Below are positions 43,610 to 50,969 of a DNA stretch of 64,000 nucleotides, one piece after another. The number at the start of each line of letters is the position of its first letter. The stretch's first letter is position 1. Both the position numbers and the translations under genes were made by a program. The stretch is from the NCBI GenBank assembly GCA_023015935.1, contig JALKAY010000001.1:558874-622873 (forward strand). Direction: 5' to 3'. The notes below the pieces were generated by a model. That model did not search any database. It had not been told where the DNA came from and saw only the letters and a program-made list of their open reading frames with translations. Source of the stretch: Flavobacteriaceae bacterium F08102 (GTDB lineage: Bacteria > Bacteroidota > Bacteroidia > Flavobacteriales > Flavobacteriaceae).

Positions 43610-44875
43610 TTAATTTACTTTTTTGAGTGGAATTTGGATGTTAAAAGTGTCTTTAATGGCTTCTTTTTTCTCATCATTAGAAACTTGATAATATTGATTC
43701 AGTGTTTTCATGTCGCTATGTCCTGAAATTTGAGAAATTAATTTATCACTTTTACCGTTTCTTTTCATCATGGTTATAAATGTTCTCCTAGCTGAATGAC
43801 TTGCTATACGTTTATAAAATGGCATTTCTTCACGTATTACTTCTTTCCCTCGCGTGGTGGTTTTCTCCACAAGATATGTGTATCCTGCCAGTTTGAAAAT
43901 CTCTTTCAAATAGTCGTTATATTTTTGATTTGCAATCAGCGGGAATTTATATTCGTACTTATGCAATAAATAAAGTGCAATTTCATTAAGTGGTATTTCT
44001 CGTGTCTCTTTACGGGTGCCTTTTTCTTCCTTTAAAAGCAAGGTGTCTTTAATAATATTACTTTTAGAAATAAGTTTTAATTCGCCAAATCTAACACCTG
44101 TTACACAAGCAAAGACAAAAATATCCCTTACTCGTTCAAGTCGTTTTGTGTCGTAATTCTGGGTTAATAGTTTTTCAATATCTTCTTTGGTTAAAGCGAC
44201 TTGATTCGTTATTACTTTAGGTTTCTTTTTAAAACTCATAAAGTCTGTTTTATAAGTGTATCCTTTATTTAATGACCAAAATAAAAATGTTTTTAATAAC
44301 CCAACGTTACGAGAAAAGGTATTATTAATGTGCCCTAAATCGTTCATGCAAAAGTTTGTAAATTCAGTATAAAAATTATCATTAATCGAATTGAAGTTAA
44401 GTTTATAATTCTTTACCTCTTCGAATGATAGAAGAATGTTTTTAATATTACTATATCTTTTAATTGTAGCTTTAGACCATTCGTTGTTCTTTTTTTTATA
44501 TTCTATGAAATCATCGTATGCCTCAAAAAACTTATTCTTTTTAATAGAGACTTTTTTAAACTCTTTATCAAATTCAGTTCTAATTTTTTCAATCGTAATT
44601 TCTTGATGAGTGTTTTTGTATTGGTTAGTTATGGTAAGGAAGAAATTTGAATATCTATCCAATTGCATTTTAATAGATCGGTGATTGTCCGCTTTATGGC
44701 CACGTCCATTGAAGTTATTTGGAAGTCTATTTTTAAAATCCCATTCGGAAGGTCGTATGGTTTCTCCCGTTGAATAGACAAATCTTTTGCCTTCATTTTT
44801 AAAATAGGCTTTAAGATAAATAAGAGTTTTGTTGTCTTTGTTTTTTACGTTTTTTAGGTTGAAAGTACACTTCAT
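43610..44875 (-). CDS. int: Tyrosine site-specific integrase
   Basis: The 421-residue tyrosine recombinase has an N-terminal arm-binding domain (YSTGETIRPSEWDFKNRLP, about 34-52), a SAM-like core-binding domain (about 110-215) and a catalytic domain with R262 (TGVRFGEL), H360-SA-R363, H386 (ISGHSDMK) and the nucleophile Y395 or Y396. It is full length and intact. It catalyses insertion at and excision from the 14-bp att core in ssrA. It is the rightmost gene, 147 bases from attR, and its start codon lies 8 bases from the paired GGTGTCA repeats, which may let it autoregulate. The attachment-site choice (ssrA 3' end) is a classic one for this family. Confidence 0.95.
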   Translation of the reverse strand: MKCTFNLKNVKNKDNKTLIYLKAYFKNEGKRFVYSTGETIRPSEWDFKNRLPNNFNGRGHKADNHRSIKMQLDRYSNFFLTITNQYKNTHQEITIEKIRTEFDKEFKKVSIKKNKFFEAYDDFIEYKKKNNEWSKATIKRYSNIKNILLSFEEVKNYKLNFNSINDNFYTEFTNFCMNDLGHINNTFSRNVGLLKTFLFWSLNKGYTYKTDFMSFKKKPKVITNQVALTKEDIEKLLTQNYDTKRLERVRDIFVFACVTGVRFGELKLISKSNIIKDTLLLKEEKGTRKETREIPLNEIALYLLHKYEYKFPLIANQKYNDYLKEIFKLAGYTYLVEKTTTRGKEVIREEMPFYKRIASHSARRTFITMMKRNGKSDKLISQISGHSDMKTLNQYYQVSNDEKKEAIKDTFNIQIPLKKVN

Positions 44876-44882
44876 TTTTATG

Positions 44883-44901
44883 GGTGTCAGTTTAGGTGTC
44901 A
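44883..44901 (+). repeat. Paired GGTGTCA repeats, right end (candidate integrase arm sites)
   Basis: GGTGTCA at 44883-44889 and 44895-44901, joined by GTTTA, giving a 12-bp period. The pair is in the same orientation as the one at 36086-36104 and lies just upstream of the integrase start codon at 44875. Confidence 0.6.
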
Positions 44902-45021
44902 GTAAAATTATCGTTTTATATTAAATTTGAATTATATTTAGAATAAGAGTTATTAACATTTACAGGGCTTTTAGCGTTGTTTTATCGTGACGAATGATAA
45001 TTATAAATAAGAGGTTAAATA

Positions 45022-45035
45022 CCCTCCGTCTCCAC
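45022..45035 (+). repeat. attR: attR: 14-bp direct repeat
   Basis: CCCTCCGTCTCCAC, an exact copy of the ssrA 3' terminal sequence at 36028-36041, marking the right end of the element. The original sequence downstream of ssrA resumes here. Confidence 0.9.
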
Positions 45036-45065
45036 AATTAAGCGTGATGTACGCTAGGATTCTAA

Positions 45066-45109
45066 AAAAAGGCACAACGAGCTTGCTCGGTTGTGCTTTT
45101 TTTTTAAAA
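45066..45109 (+). terminator. Displaced native ssrA terminator
   Basis: An A-run with GGCACAACGAGC (45071-45082), then TT and GCTCGGTTGTGC, then nine T. No plus-strand gene precedes it, but it lies 31 bases after attR, where the ssrA terminator would be expected before the element inserted. Confidence 0.85.
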
Positions 45110-46131
45110 GATTAGAGTCTGATAGTACGGCCTAGGTATGCACACATTTACTGCAAAGGAAAGTGTTCTGTTCTAAGGAGAACGATCGAATCCCGCTGTT
45201 TTCATCAATCCATTCTGACTTTTTAATGAAGAAAGGTCGTGTACATTGACGGGTATGTTCATTATTCGTATTTTCTATGAGTTTTAGTCTAGCTTTTCAC
45301 TAAAAAATCAAAAATATACCAAAGCGTATTGTTTTAGGAGCGTTATAAATAGATGTGTCTAATAATCAATCTATTACTGCTTTATTAATACCAAGTAGTA
45401 TGTTTAATTATAGGTGTAATATGATTAAATTTGGCATATATGCGTTAATATAGCAGTAATATTGTTCATATATGCTGGGCTTTTGGGAAAGATTCACGCT
45501 ATATACAATCAACGTTCAACAGAAAATATGGTCAAGCCTATAGCGAATATCTCCATCGCATTAAGAGGTCGGAGTGACGAAAATTTTCATAATTCATTGT
45601 GTCTTTATTTTAGTATGGATCTTTCGTTTGGTACATTGGTGTAATGGTTTTAAAATTCCGATAGAGTTATTTTTTTAATCAATGTCTTTTGGAATTGAAC
45701 AATTTGAAGAGAACAGTATTGATTTCAATGTAAAAATTTATATGACGAATTCAAGGCTATTGGTTGTTGTAAATGATATATATTCTTTTTAAAGAATTAC
45801 ATTGATTTCATTATTTGGAAACCTATATTTTATGATTTAATGAAATTATTTTGCCTGATTTAGGTGTATAATTGTGTTGTAGAGAGATGTAGCTTAGGTA
45901 TTATAAAGCGAAAATGTAAAAAATGTAAAATAATGTGTTATATACGGAACGGTTTGTTTTTTGTAGCGTTAAGAAATTAACTTACTGTAATTAAGTCGTG
46001 TATGTTTACATAATTCGCTTTGGTATGTTTTTTTTAAGCCTGTTCAGGCATGTAGTTGGGTTTGACATTGAAATATTCGTTCTTCTGGACTTTTTAAGGG
46101 GCTTCTCGCTCCCTAGAATGAAGGGAATATT

Positions 46132-46163
46132 AAAAAAAGGGCTTGCCAAATAGCAGCCCCTTA
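46132..46163 (-). terminator. Minus-strand terminator of the small secreted-protein gene
   Basis: On the minus strand AAGGGGCTGC, a short loop with TATTT, and GGCAAGCCC are followed by TTTTTTTA. The stem has small bulges. It begins 5 bases after the stop codon at 46168. Confidence 0.65.
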
Positions 46164-46167
46164 CAAA

Positions 46168-46503
46168 TCATTTAGTATAATGGTGAAATTTATTTTTTTC
46201 AATGAGTTTTAAATCCATAATAGCATAAATTTCATAGGTCTCATCATTTTCATCACTTTCGGTTTCCATGCGATAACTCACTTTGAATTTTTTATCAACA
46301 TATTTGATGTCAGTTAAATCATATTTTTTAGAAGCAACCGAATCAATTCGTTGAAATAGGTAGCTTCTTTCATCTTCATCAGTGAATGAATAGATTCCTT
46401 CGTCGTATTCGTCAAAGGTTGCTTTTACTTTAATTATATCTTGTAGGGCACTAAAGCCAACAGAAACACTCAATAGTGTAATTAAAATGTGTTTAATTCT
46501 CAT
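46168..46503 (-). CDS. Small secreted hypothetical protein
   Basis: The 111-residue protein has an N-terminal signal peptide (RIKHILITLLSVSVGFSALQ) and a mature part with many acidic residues (FDEYDEGIYSFTDEDERSYLFQ, split across about 30-52; YRMETESDENDETYEIYA near 77-94) and alternating beta-type sequence. I do not recognise a family. The signal peptide, a good terminator at 46132-46163 and a normal composition support a real gene. It lies alone on the minus strand between eroded DNA and an ABC-ATPase remnant. Confidence 0.65.
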   Translation of the reverse strand: MRIKHILITLLSVSVGFSALQDIIKVKATFDEYDEGIYSFTDEDERSYLFQRIDSVASKKYDLTDIKYVDKKFKVSYRMETESDENDETYEIYAIMDLKLIEKNKFHHYTK

Positions 46504-46882
46504 GGTATTCGTTTTAAAATAAGTTAATTCATCAGTTAAAAAAATCGGCTTGGGTATTTACTATCTTCAATACGTTTAATCGAGGTGATTATGAAGCCTT
46601 TTTGAATTTGGTGAATACTATCTATTTCGTGTGAGACGATAAGAATGGTTTGTTGCGCTGTTTGTAGCGATAAAAGAAGTTGTCCGAATAGATCGGTTGC
46701 CTATCCCATAGGTTGTACTGTAGGAAAAGTTCACAATTCCGAGGTACCCGACGTGAATTAAATCATACATCGCGTCTAAACTTTGACGCTACAAATGACG
46801 TGATTTTTATATACAAAATTTATTTTATAGAAACTATTTTTTAGGTATTTATTTCTATGGCTTAATGGTTAATCGAAGAGGT
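46504..46882. other. Gap holding the ABC-ATPase remnant
   Basis: Besides the remnant at 46536-46715 nothing further is recognised. No clear terminator for the receptor gene ending at 46883 was found in this stretch. Confidence 0.5.
46536..46715 (-). pseudogene. Remnant of an ABC-transporter ATPase (C-terminal part)
   Basis: Translating the minus strand from about 46710 gives PMG, a stop, then ATDLFGQLLLSLQTAQQTI, LIVSHEID, SIHQIQKGFIITSIKRIED and a stop at 46536-46538. The D-loop-like start, the helical segment and the ILIVSHE switch (H-loop) are typical of ABC ATP-binding proteins just after Walker B. The Walker A and signature regions are missing, and an in-frame stop is present. It is a decayed fragment, not an active gene. 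Confidence 0.6.
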
Positions 46883-49393
46883 TTAAAATAGTATACTAAA
46901 TACGGCATTTGGTGTAAAGGCCAATGCACTTTTAGTCCCACGCTGTATCTGTCCTTCTTGGACGCGATAAAATTGGGAAATAATATTTTTGTGATTAAAG
47001 GCATTCCATAGTGATGCCCCTGTTTTTAGGTGTATTCCATTGGCAATTTTAAATTGGTATATGGCAGACACATCGACCCTTAAATAGTCTTCTAGTCGGC
47101 TACTATTGGTAGGTTCATATTGAATGGATTCCTCTTCAACCACCTGGTTTTTAACAGGGAGTGTGGTGGGTTTACCGGTGTAATAATTAAGCCCTGCAGA
47201 AATTTTAAAATTTGCGGTTGAAAAAGTTGACCCGAATGTTACAGCGTGGGTGATATCTACATTATTTGGGAATTGTGAGGGGTTAAATTCATCAAAAGTA
47301 TAGGTGTTGTCTCCATAGGCATAACTCAACCAACTGCTCATCTTTTTTATGCGTTTATTAATTAGTAAATCTATTCCTTTTACCGTATAAGATCCGATAG
47401 ATTGATCGTAGATGTGAGGTCCTAAAAATCCTTGACTTTGGGAGGTAATTTGATCTACGTTTTTATGATAACCAGTTGCACTAATTAACCAGCCTTTATG
47501 AGAATAACTTATACCTAATGAGGCTTGTTTACTTTGAATTATTGGCACTTCTTCTTGATTTGATAGACGCCATCTTCTTTTTTCAACGCCTAAAAAATCA
47601 TTTTGAAAATTAATGATTTGCGAACTGTTTTGATGTTTAAATTCTCCTGCAAGTTCGAGATTAAAATGCTTAGCAAATCGTTGATTAATTATGAGTCTTG
47701 GTTCTATTAAATTTTTCTCAAATTTTTCAACATAGGTATAGCGTAATCCACCCGTTATTTGTGTTTTATTCGATATTGAATTAAAATTTATGGCTGAAAA
47801 AAGGGCATGTTCGCGAATTACTTCAGTTTCTAAGGTCAAAAACCTAGGATCGTCAACATCCGTGAGGTTTGAGATGCCAGATTCGATAAATTGATATCCA
47901 TTGGTATAAGCCCATTTCAGATTGGGAGAAAAGACCGTTTTAAATTTTAAAGAACTTTCAGATACTTTATTTTCTTGTTCTAAGCGTTGATTTTTTAAAA
48001 CATCAACATTAATAGCATTGAGGCGATAATCTGTTTCGTAGAGTTGTAAGCTAGTGTTGAATTTTGTGGACCAATTTCTTTGATAGTAGAGTCCTTCTGC
48101 CGTTGTGTTTTGAATTAAGCGACTTTCTCTAGTGTTTATTTCTTGATTTTGTTCCGCACTTTCGTTGAAAATTAATTTATTATTGACATTGATGAAGTTT
48201 ATGCGGATTACATCGTTAGCACTTGGTCGATAGATCCAACGGAAAGAGGTGTCATAAAAATCAAAGGTAATTCCCGAATGGTTAATTTTTGAGGTGTTAT
48301 TTTCTACTTCACTATCTTGTAAAACACGATCGTAGTAAGCACTATAGGTTGGGGTTTTGATGAAATCATTGATTGCTTTTCGCGCCGCAATTTGTAATGA
48401 AGATTTGGTTCCTAGTGAGAGATCTACAAAGGCGTTTGCATTTGTAAAATTTGAACCAAAACTTCCCGTTGTTTTTTGGGTAATTTTATCATCTGATTTC
48501 ATTAAGATTGTTCCTGAGACACCATCGGTATACTCTACTCTTGTTCCGTTTTTTATCAAGGATACTTTAGAAGTAATTAAAGGGTTAAACATGGATATCA
48601 ATCCAAAAAAATGTCCAGATTGATACATTTTTATACCGTCCCATAAAAGTAAATTCTCTGCATGGGTTCCCCCTCTAATATTAATATTTGAAACAGTTTC
48701 ATCTGAACTTTGTATTCCTGGTAAGGCTTGCACAGTTTGTAAAACATCCGTTTCTATCAAGCCAGGGACTAGATCGAAGTTTTTAAAATTGATGGAAATA
48801 CTACCATCGGTTAGTTTATCAATACCTTTAGCAATCAAATTAGCGAGTACAACTTCATCTAAAGATTCATATTGAACACTGAGTTCAATGGTATCACAAT
48901 CCTTTCCTTGAAAATGATTTGATGGTATAGTTATAGGGGTATAACCCAAGTGCCGAATATGTACCAGTTCTTTCGGGTTTTCAATGCGTAGACTAAAGTA
49001 GCCCTCAGCACTAGAGGTAGTTCCGTGTTCATCGCCTACAATTGATGCCGAATGAATAGGGCTTTTATCGAATTGATCGACTACAATACCGCAGATGTTA
49101 AAGGAAGTCTCTATTTTATTGATGACAATGTAATTTCCCTCAAGAAAGCTAAATTTTAACCCCGTTTCTTTGCGGAGATAGGCTATGATTTCTTTTAGAT
49201 TTAACCGTATATCTGGTGATTGAACAACAATGTTTTTAACAATTTGATCTGCATAGGTAAATTGACAGTCATGTTGCTCTTGAATTGCAGTTAAAACTTC
49301 AACAAGGGGCTTTTTTTCCGTATTGCCTTGGGCTGACAAAACAGAAGTCGCAACTAAGTAAAGTATAAGTGCAAAACAATTTAATTTATTCAC
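46883..49393 (-). CDS. FecA-like TonB-dependent receptor with STN signalling domain
   Basis: The 836-residue outer-membrane receptor has a signal peptide (ending VLSAQ, about 22) and an STN domain (about 30-92, with YADQIVKNIVVQSPDI and LNLKEIIAYLRKETGLKF) of the kind that signals to FecR proteins. A carboxypeptidase-regulatory-like domain (about 95-185) is followed by a plug (LVPGLIETDVLQTVQALPGI, NINIRGGTHAENLLLWDGIKMY) and a beta-barrel ending in the C-terminal strand AFTPNAVFSILF. It overlaps the fecR-like gene by 8 bases. With that gene and the ECF sigma factor it makes a trans-envelope signalling unit: ligand binding outside leads to sigma activation. The ligand is unknown. Confidence 0.92.
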   Translation of the reverse strand: MNKLNCFALILYLVATSVLSAQGNTEKKPLVEVLTAIQEQHDCQFTYADQIVKNIVVQSPDIRLNLKEIIAYLRKETGLKFSFLEGNYIVINKIETSFNICGIVVDQFDKSPIHSASIVGDEHGTTSSAEGYFSLRIENPKELVHIRHLGYTPITIPSNHFQGKDCDTIELSVQYESLDEVVLANLIAKGIDKLTDGSISINFKNFDLVPGLIETDVLQTVQALPGIQSSDETVSNINIRGGTHAENLLLWDGIKMYQSGHFFGLISMFNPLITSKVSLIKNGTRVEYTDGVSGTILMKSDDKITQKTTGSFGSNFTNANAFVDLSLGTKSSLQIAARKAINDFIKTPTYSAYYDRVLQDSEVENNTSKINHSGITFDFYDTSFRWIYRPSANDVIRINFINVNNKLIFNESAEQNQEINTRESRLIQNTTAEGLYYQRNWSTKFNTSLQLYETDYRLNAINVDVLKNQRLEQENKVSESSLKFKTVFSPNLKWAYTNGYQFIESGISNLTDVDDPRFLTLETEVIREHALFSAINFNSISNKTQITGGLRYTYVEKFEKNLIEPRLIINQRFAKHFNLELAGEFKHQNSSQIINFQNDFLGVEKRRWRLSNQEEVPIIQSKQASLGISYSHKGWLISATGYHKNVDQITSQSQGFLGPHIYDQSIGSYTVKGIDLLINKRIKKMSSWLSYAYGDNTYTFDEFNPSQFPNNVDITHAVTFGSTFSTANFKISAGLNYYTGKPTTLPVKNQVVEEESIQYEPTNSSRLEDYLRVDVSAIYQFKIANGIHLKTGASLWNAFNHKNIISQFYRVQEGQIQRGTKSALAFTPNAVFSILF

Positions 49394-50297
49394 TCGGGTA
49401 TAACAAAATTTTAGTTGGACCTTCTTTCGTATAGGTCAAGTTAAATGAACTGGTAATGGACTGAAGAGCCTGTTCAAGGCTTAAATGGGTGAATCCGCCC
49501 GTAAATAGTTGCTCGGTATCAACCTCCTTAACGGAAATTTTTACCGCAAATTGCCGTTCAATTTCATTTAACACTTCAATTAGGGCAATACTCTTAAAGG
49601 TACTTTTATCAGAAATCCAAGCAGGTTCTTCCAGAGATAGTTCATCTAATTTTAATTCGCCATTACGAATACGCAACGATTTGCCTTTTGTTAAAAGATG
49701 GTTGATTTTCCCACTTTCAACTTGTACAACACCTTCAAAACACTTTACTTCAAAAAAATGGTCACGTTGGTTTACGGTAAACTGGGTCCCTTTTACAGAA
49801 ACGATTCCTGCACTTGTATGTACATCAAATTTAGACCCTTTAGCAACTTTAAAGTACGCTTCTCCAGTAAGGGTTAATTCTCGTTTGTTTTTCCAGTGTT
49901 TTTTATTGTAACTAAGGCTTGATAAATTATTTAAAATTACTTCAGATGAATCTGGTAATTCAATGGTTGTTTTTTGACTCGCCATCGTTTTAATGGTAGT
50001 CTTATTTTGATTGAAAAAAGCCACGTATAAACCTAAACTTACAATGAGTACCGCAGCAATTCGTACAAAGATTTTGCTGGGGCTAAAGCGAACAACTTTA
50101 GGCTTTTGTTTATCCTCAAGAATACGTTTGAATTGCTCATATGATCTTACCTCAGAAAAATTAGTTGCTTTAAACGCCTTAGCTCCTTCGATGATCTTTG
50201 AATGCAACTCGAAGTCCTCGTCTTCTTTAAAGGCCTTTAATTCCTCTGCATTAAGGTCATTTGACAACCATTTTTTTATTATTTCCTCTTGATTCAT
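49386..50297 (-). CDS. FecR-type anti-sigma factor
   Basis: The 303-residue protein has a cytoplasmic N-terminal part (about 1-75), one membrane segment (FVRIAAVLIVSLGLYVAFF, about 78-96) and a periplasmic FecR domain. The domain contains TIELPDSSEVILNNLSSLSYNKKHW (about 114-138), LTGEAYFKVAKGSKFDVHTSAG (about 143-164) and VKGTQFTVN, with a DUF4974-like C-terminal domain (about 230-303). It relays the state of the FecA-like receptor (gene overlapping by 8 bases) to the ECF sigma factor encoded just upstream, 57 bases away. Length and layout are typical of Bacteroidetes. Confidence 0.94.
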   Translation of the reverse strand: MNQEEIIKKWLSNDLNAEELKAFKEDEDFELHSKIIEGAKAFKATNFSEVRSYEQFKRILEDKQKPKVVRFSPSKIFVRIAAVLIVSLGLYVAFFNQNKTTIKTMASQKTTIELPDSSEVILNNLSSLSYNKKHWKNKRELTLTGEAYFKVAKGSKFDVHTSAGIVSVKGTQFTVNQRDHFFEVKCFEGVVQVESGKINHLLTKGKSLRIRNGELKLDELSLEEPAWISDKSTFKSIALIEVLNEIERQFAVKISVKEVDTEQLFTGGFTHLSLEQALQSITSSFNLTYTKEGPTKILLYPSE

Positions 50298-50354
50298 TAA
50301 CTAGTATTTTTCTTAAAAACAATATAGATTCCTTTTGTCCTGATGAATTTTTAA

Positions 50355-50867
50355 TTATTTTATTTCTTTTATTTCTGCTTTGATGATTGCAAAAGCAGAA
50401 TAAATTCTATATTCGACTACCTTTTTTGTAACACCTAGCATATCTGCTATTTCTTGGTGTTTTTTGCCTTCTGTTTTATTGAGTAAAAAAGCTACACGCT
50501 GTTCTTCTGACAATTTTGACAAGGCTTGCTGATATTTTTGGTAAAATTGTTCTTGTTCTAATAAAAATTCAGGATTCTCTGAAGTGTACCCTTTTGGCTT
50601 TACTTGTTGATGCTTTAAAATTACTTTTTGATGTTTAATTTCGTTTAGCATCATATTTTTTGAAACCATAAAAACAAAGCCTTTTGCTTTTTCAAAACTA
50701 ACTTTTTTACAATTTTTCCATAGTTTAACAAAAGCTTCTTGTACAGTATCATTTGGATCATAGCGATCCCCATATTTGTAATAAAGGTAGTTATGAAGGT
50801 CTTTTGCGTATGATTTATAAATGGATGCGAATACGCGTTCATCACATACAGACTTTGATTGGGTCAT
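50355..50867 (-). CDS. ECF-type RNA polymerase sigma factor
   Basis: The 170-residue protein has region 2 (SIYKSYAKDLHNYLYYKYGD near 12-31, DTVQEAFVKLWKNC near 39-52) and region 4 (LSEEQRVAFLLNKTEGKKHQEIADMLGVTKKVVEYRIYSA near 117-156) of group 4 sigma factors. The linker between is Gln/Glu-rich. It is the first gene of the sigma / FecR / receptor operon and is divergent from the repeat lipoprotein gene at 50970. The 102-base gap between the two starts is the place to expect its promoter and perhaps its target promoter. It probably transcribes its own operon or the neighbouring lipoprotein gene, which is inference. Confidence 0.94.
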   Translation of the reverse strand: MTQSKSVCDERVFASIYKSYAKDLHNYLYYKYGDRYDPNDTVQEAFVKLWKNCKKVSFEKAKGFVFMVSKNMMLNEIKHQKVILKHQQVKPKGYTSENPEFLLEQEQFYQKYQQALSKLSEEQRVAFLLNKTEGKKHQEIADMLGVTKKVVEYRIYSAFAIIKAEIKEIK

Positions 50868-50969
50868 TAATTTCCTATTTATGTTTTAAAAGTAAAAAAA
50901 TTTTCAGGACTTTTAAGCGTTTAATTGTTTTACCATATATACACTTATGCGATAAATTCACATTGTACC

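Larger units (their letters stand above)
36042..45035. mobile_element. Integrative element inserted in ssrA (satellite-like island)
   Basis: About 9 kb lies between the two 14-bp att repeats. It carries, from the right end leftwards on the minus strand, a tyrosine integrase, a 572-residue unknown, an excisionase-like HTH protein, a second small HTH protein, a DUF3987 P-loop protein, an iteron-like array, a Toprim/zinc-ribbon primase-like protein and a 214-residue unknown. Three plus-strand cargo genes lie at the left end, one a Mrr-like nuclease. Relaxase, conjugation, capsid and tail genes are absent. The int, excisionase and primase/replication layout resembles phage-inducible chromosomal islands. 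The integrase is at the end away from ssrA. Whether it is mobile today cannot be told from sequence. Confidence 0.9.
45036..46167. other. Non-coding or decayed region right of the element
   Basis: Apart from the terminator at 45066 I see no gene in these 1132 bases. Short open stretches, such as one of 60 codons at 45462-45644, lack a coding look. A piece near 45180-45215 (CGATCGAATCCCGCTGTTTTCA) resembles the 3' half of a tRNA, but no matching 5' half or balanced T-stem is present. The region looks like eroded sequence at an integration hot spot. Confidence 0.6.

Noticed and set aside
36042-45035. CRISPR array within the element
   Set aside because: The only regular repeats are 9-bp iteron-like units and 7-bp pairs, without spacers or cas genes; no CRISPR array is present anywhere in the window.
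36042-45035. Classifying the element as an integrative conjugative element
   Set aside because: No relaxase, coupling protein or type IV secretion gene could be recognised among its ten genes.
45462-45644. 60-codon open frame right of the element
   Set aside because: No homology, signal peptide or ribosome-binding context is visible; composition looks non-coding and the region is eroded.
49489-49911. 140-codon plus-strand frame opposite the FecR-like gene
   Set aside because: It is antisense to a well-supported FecR domain and has no features of its own.
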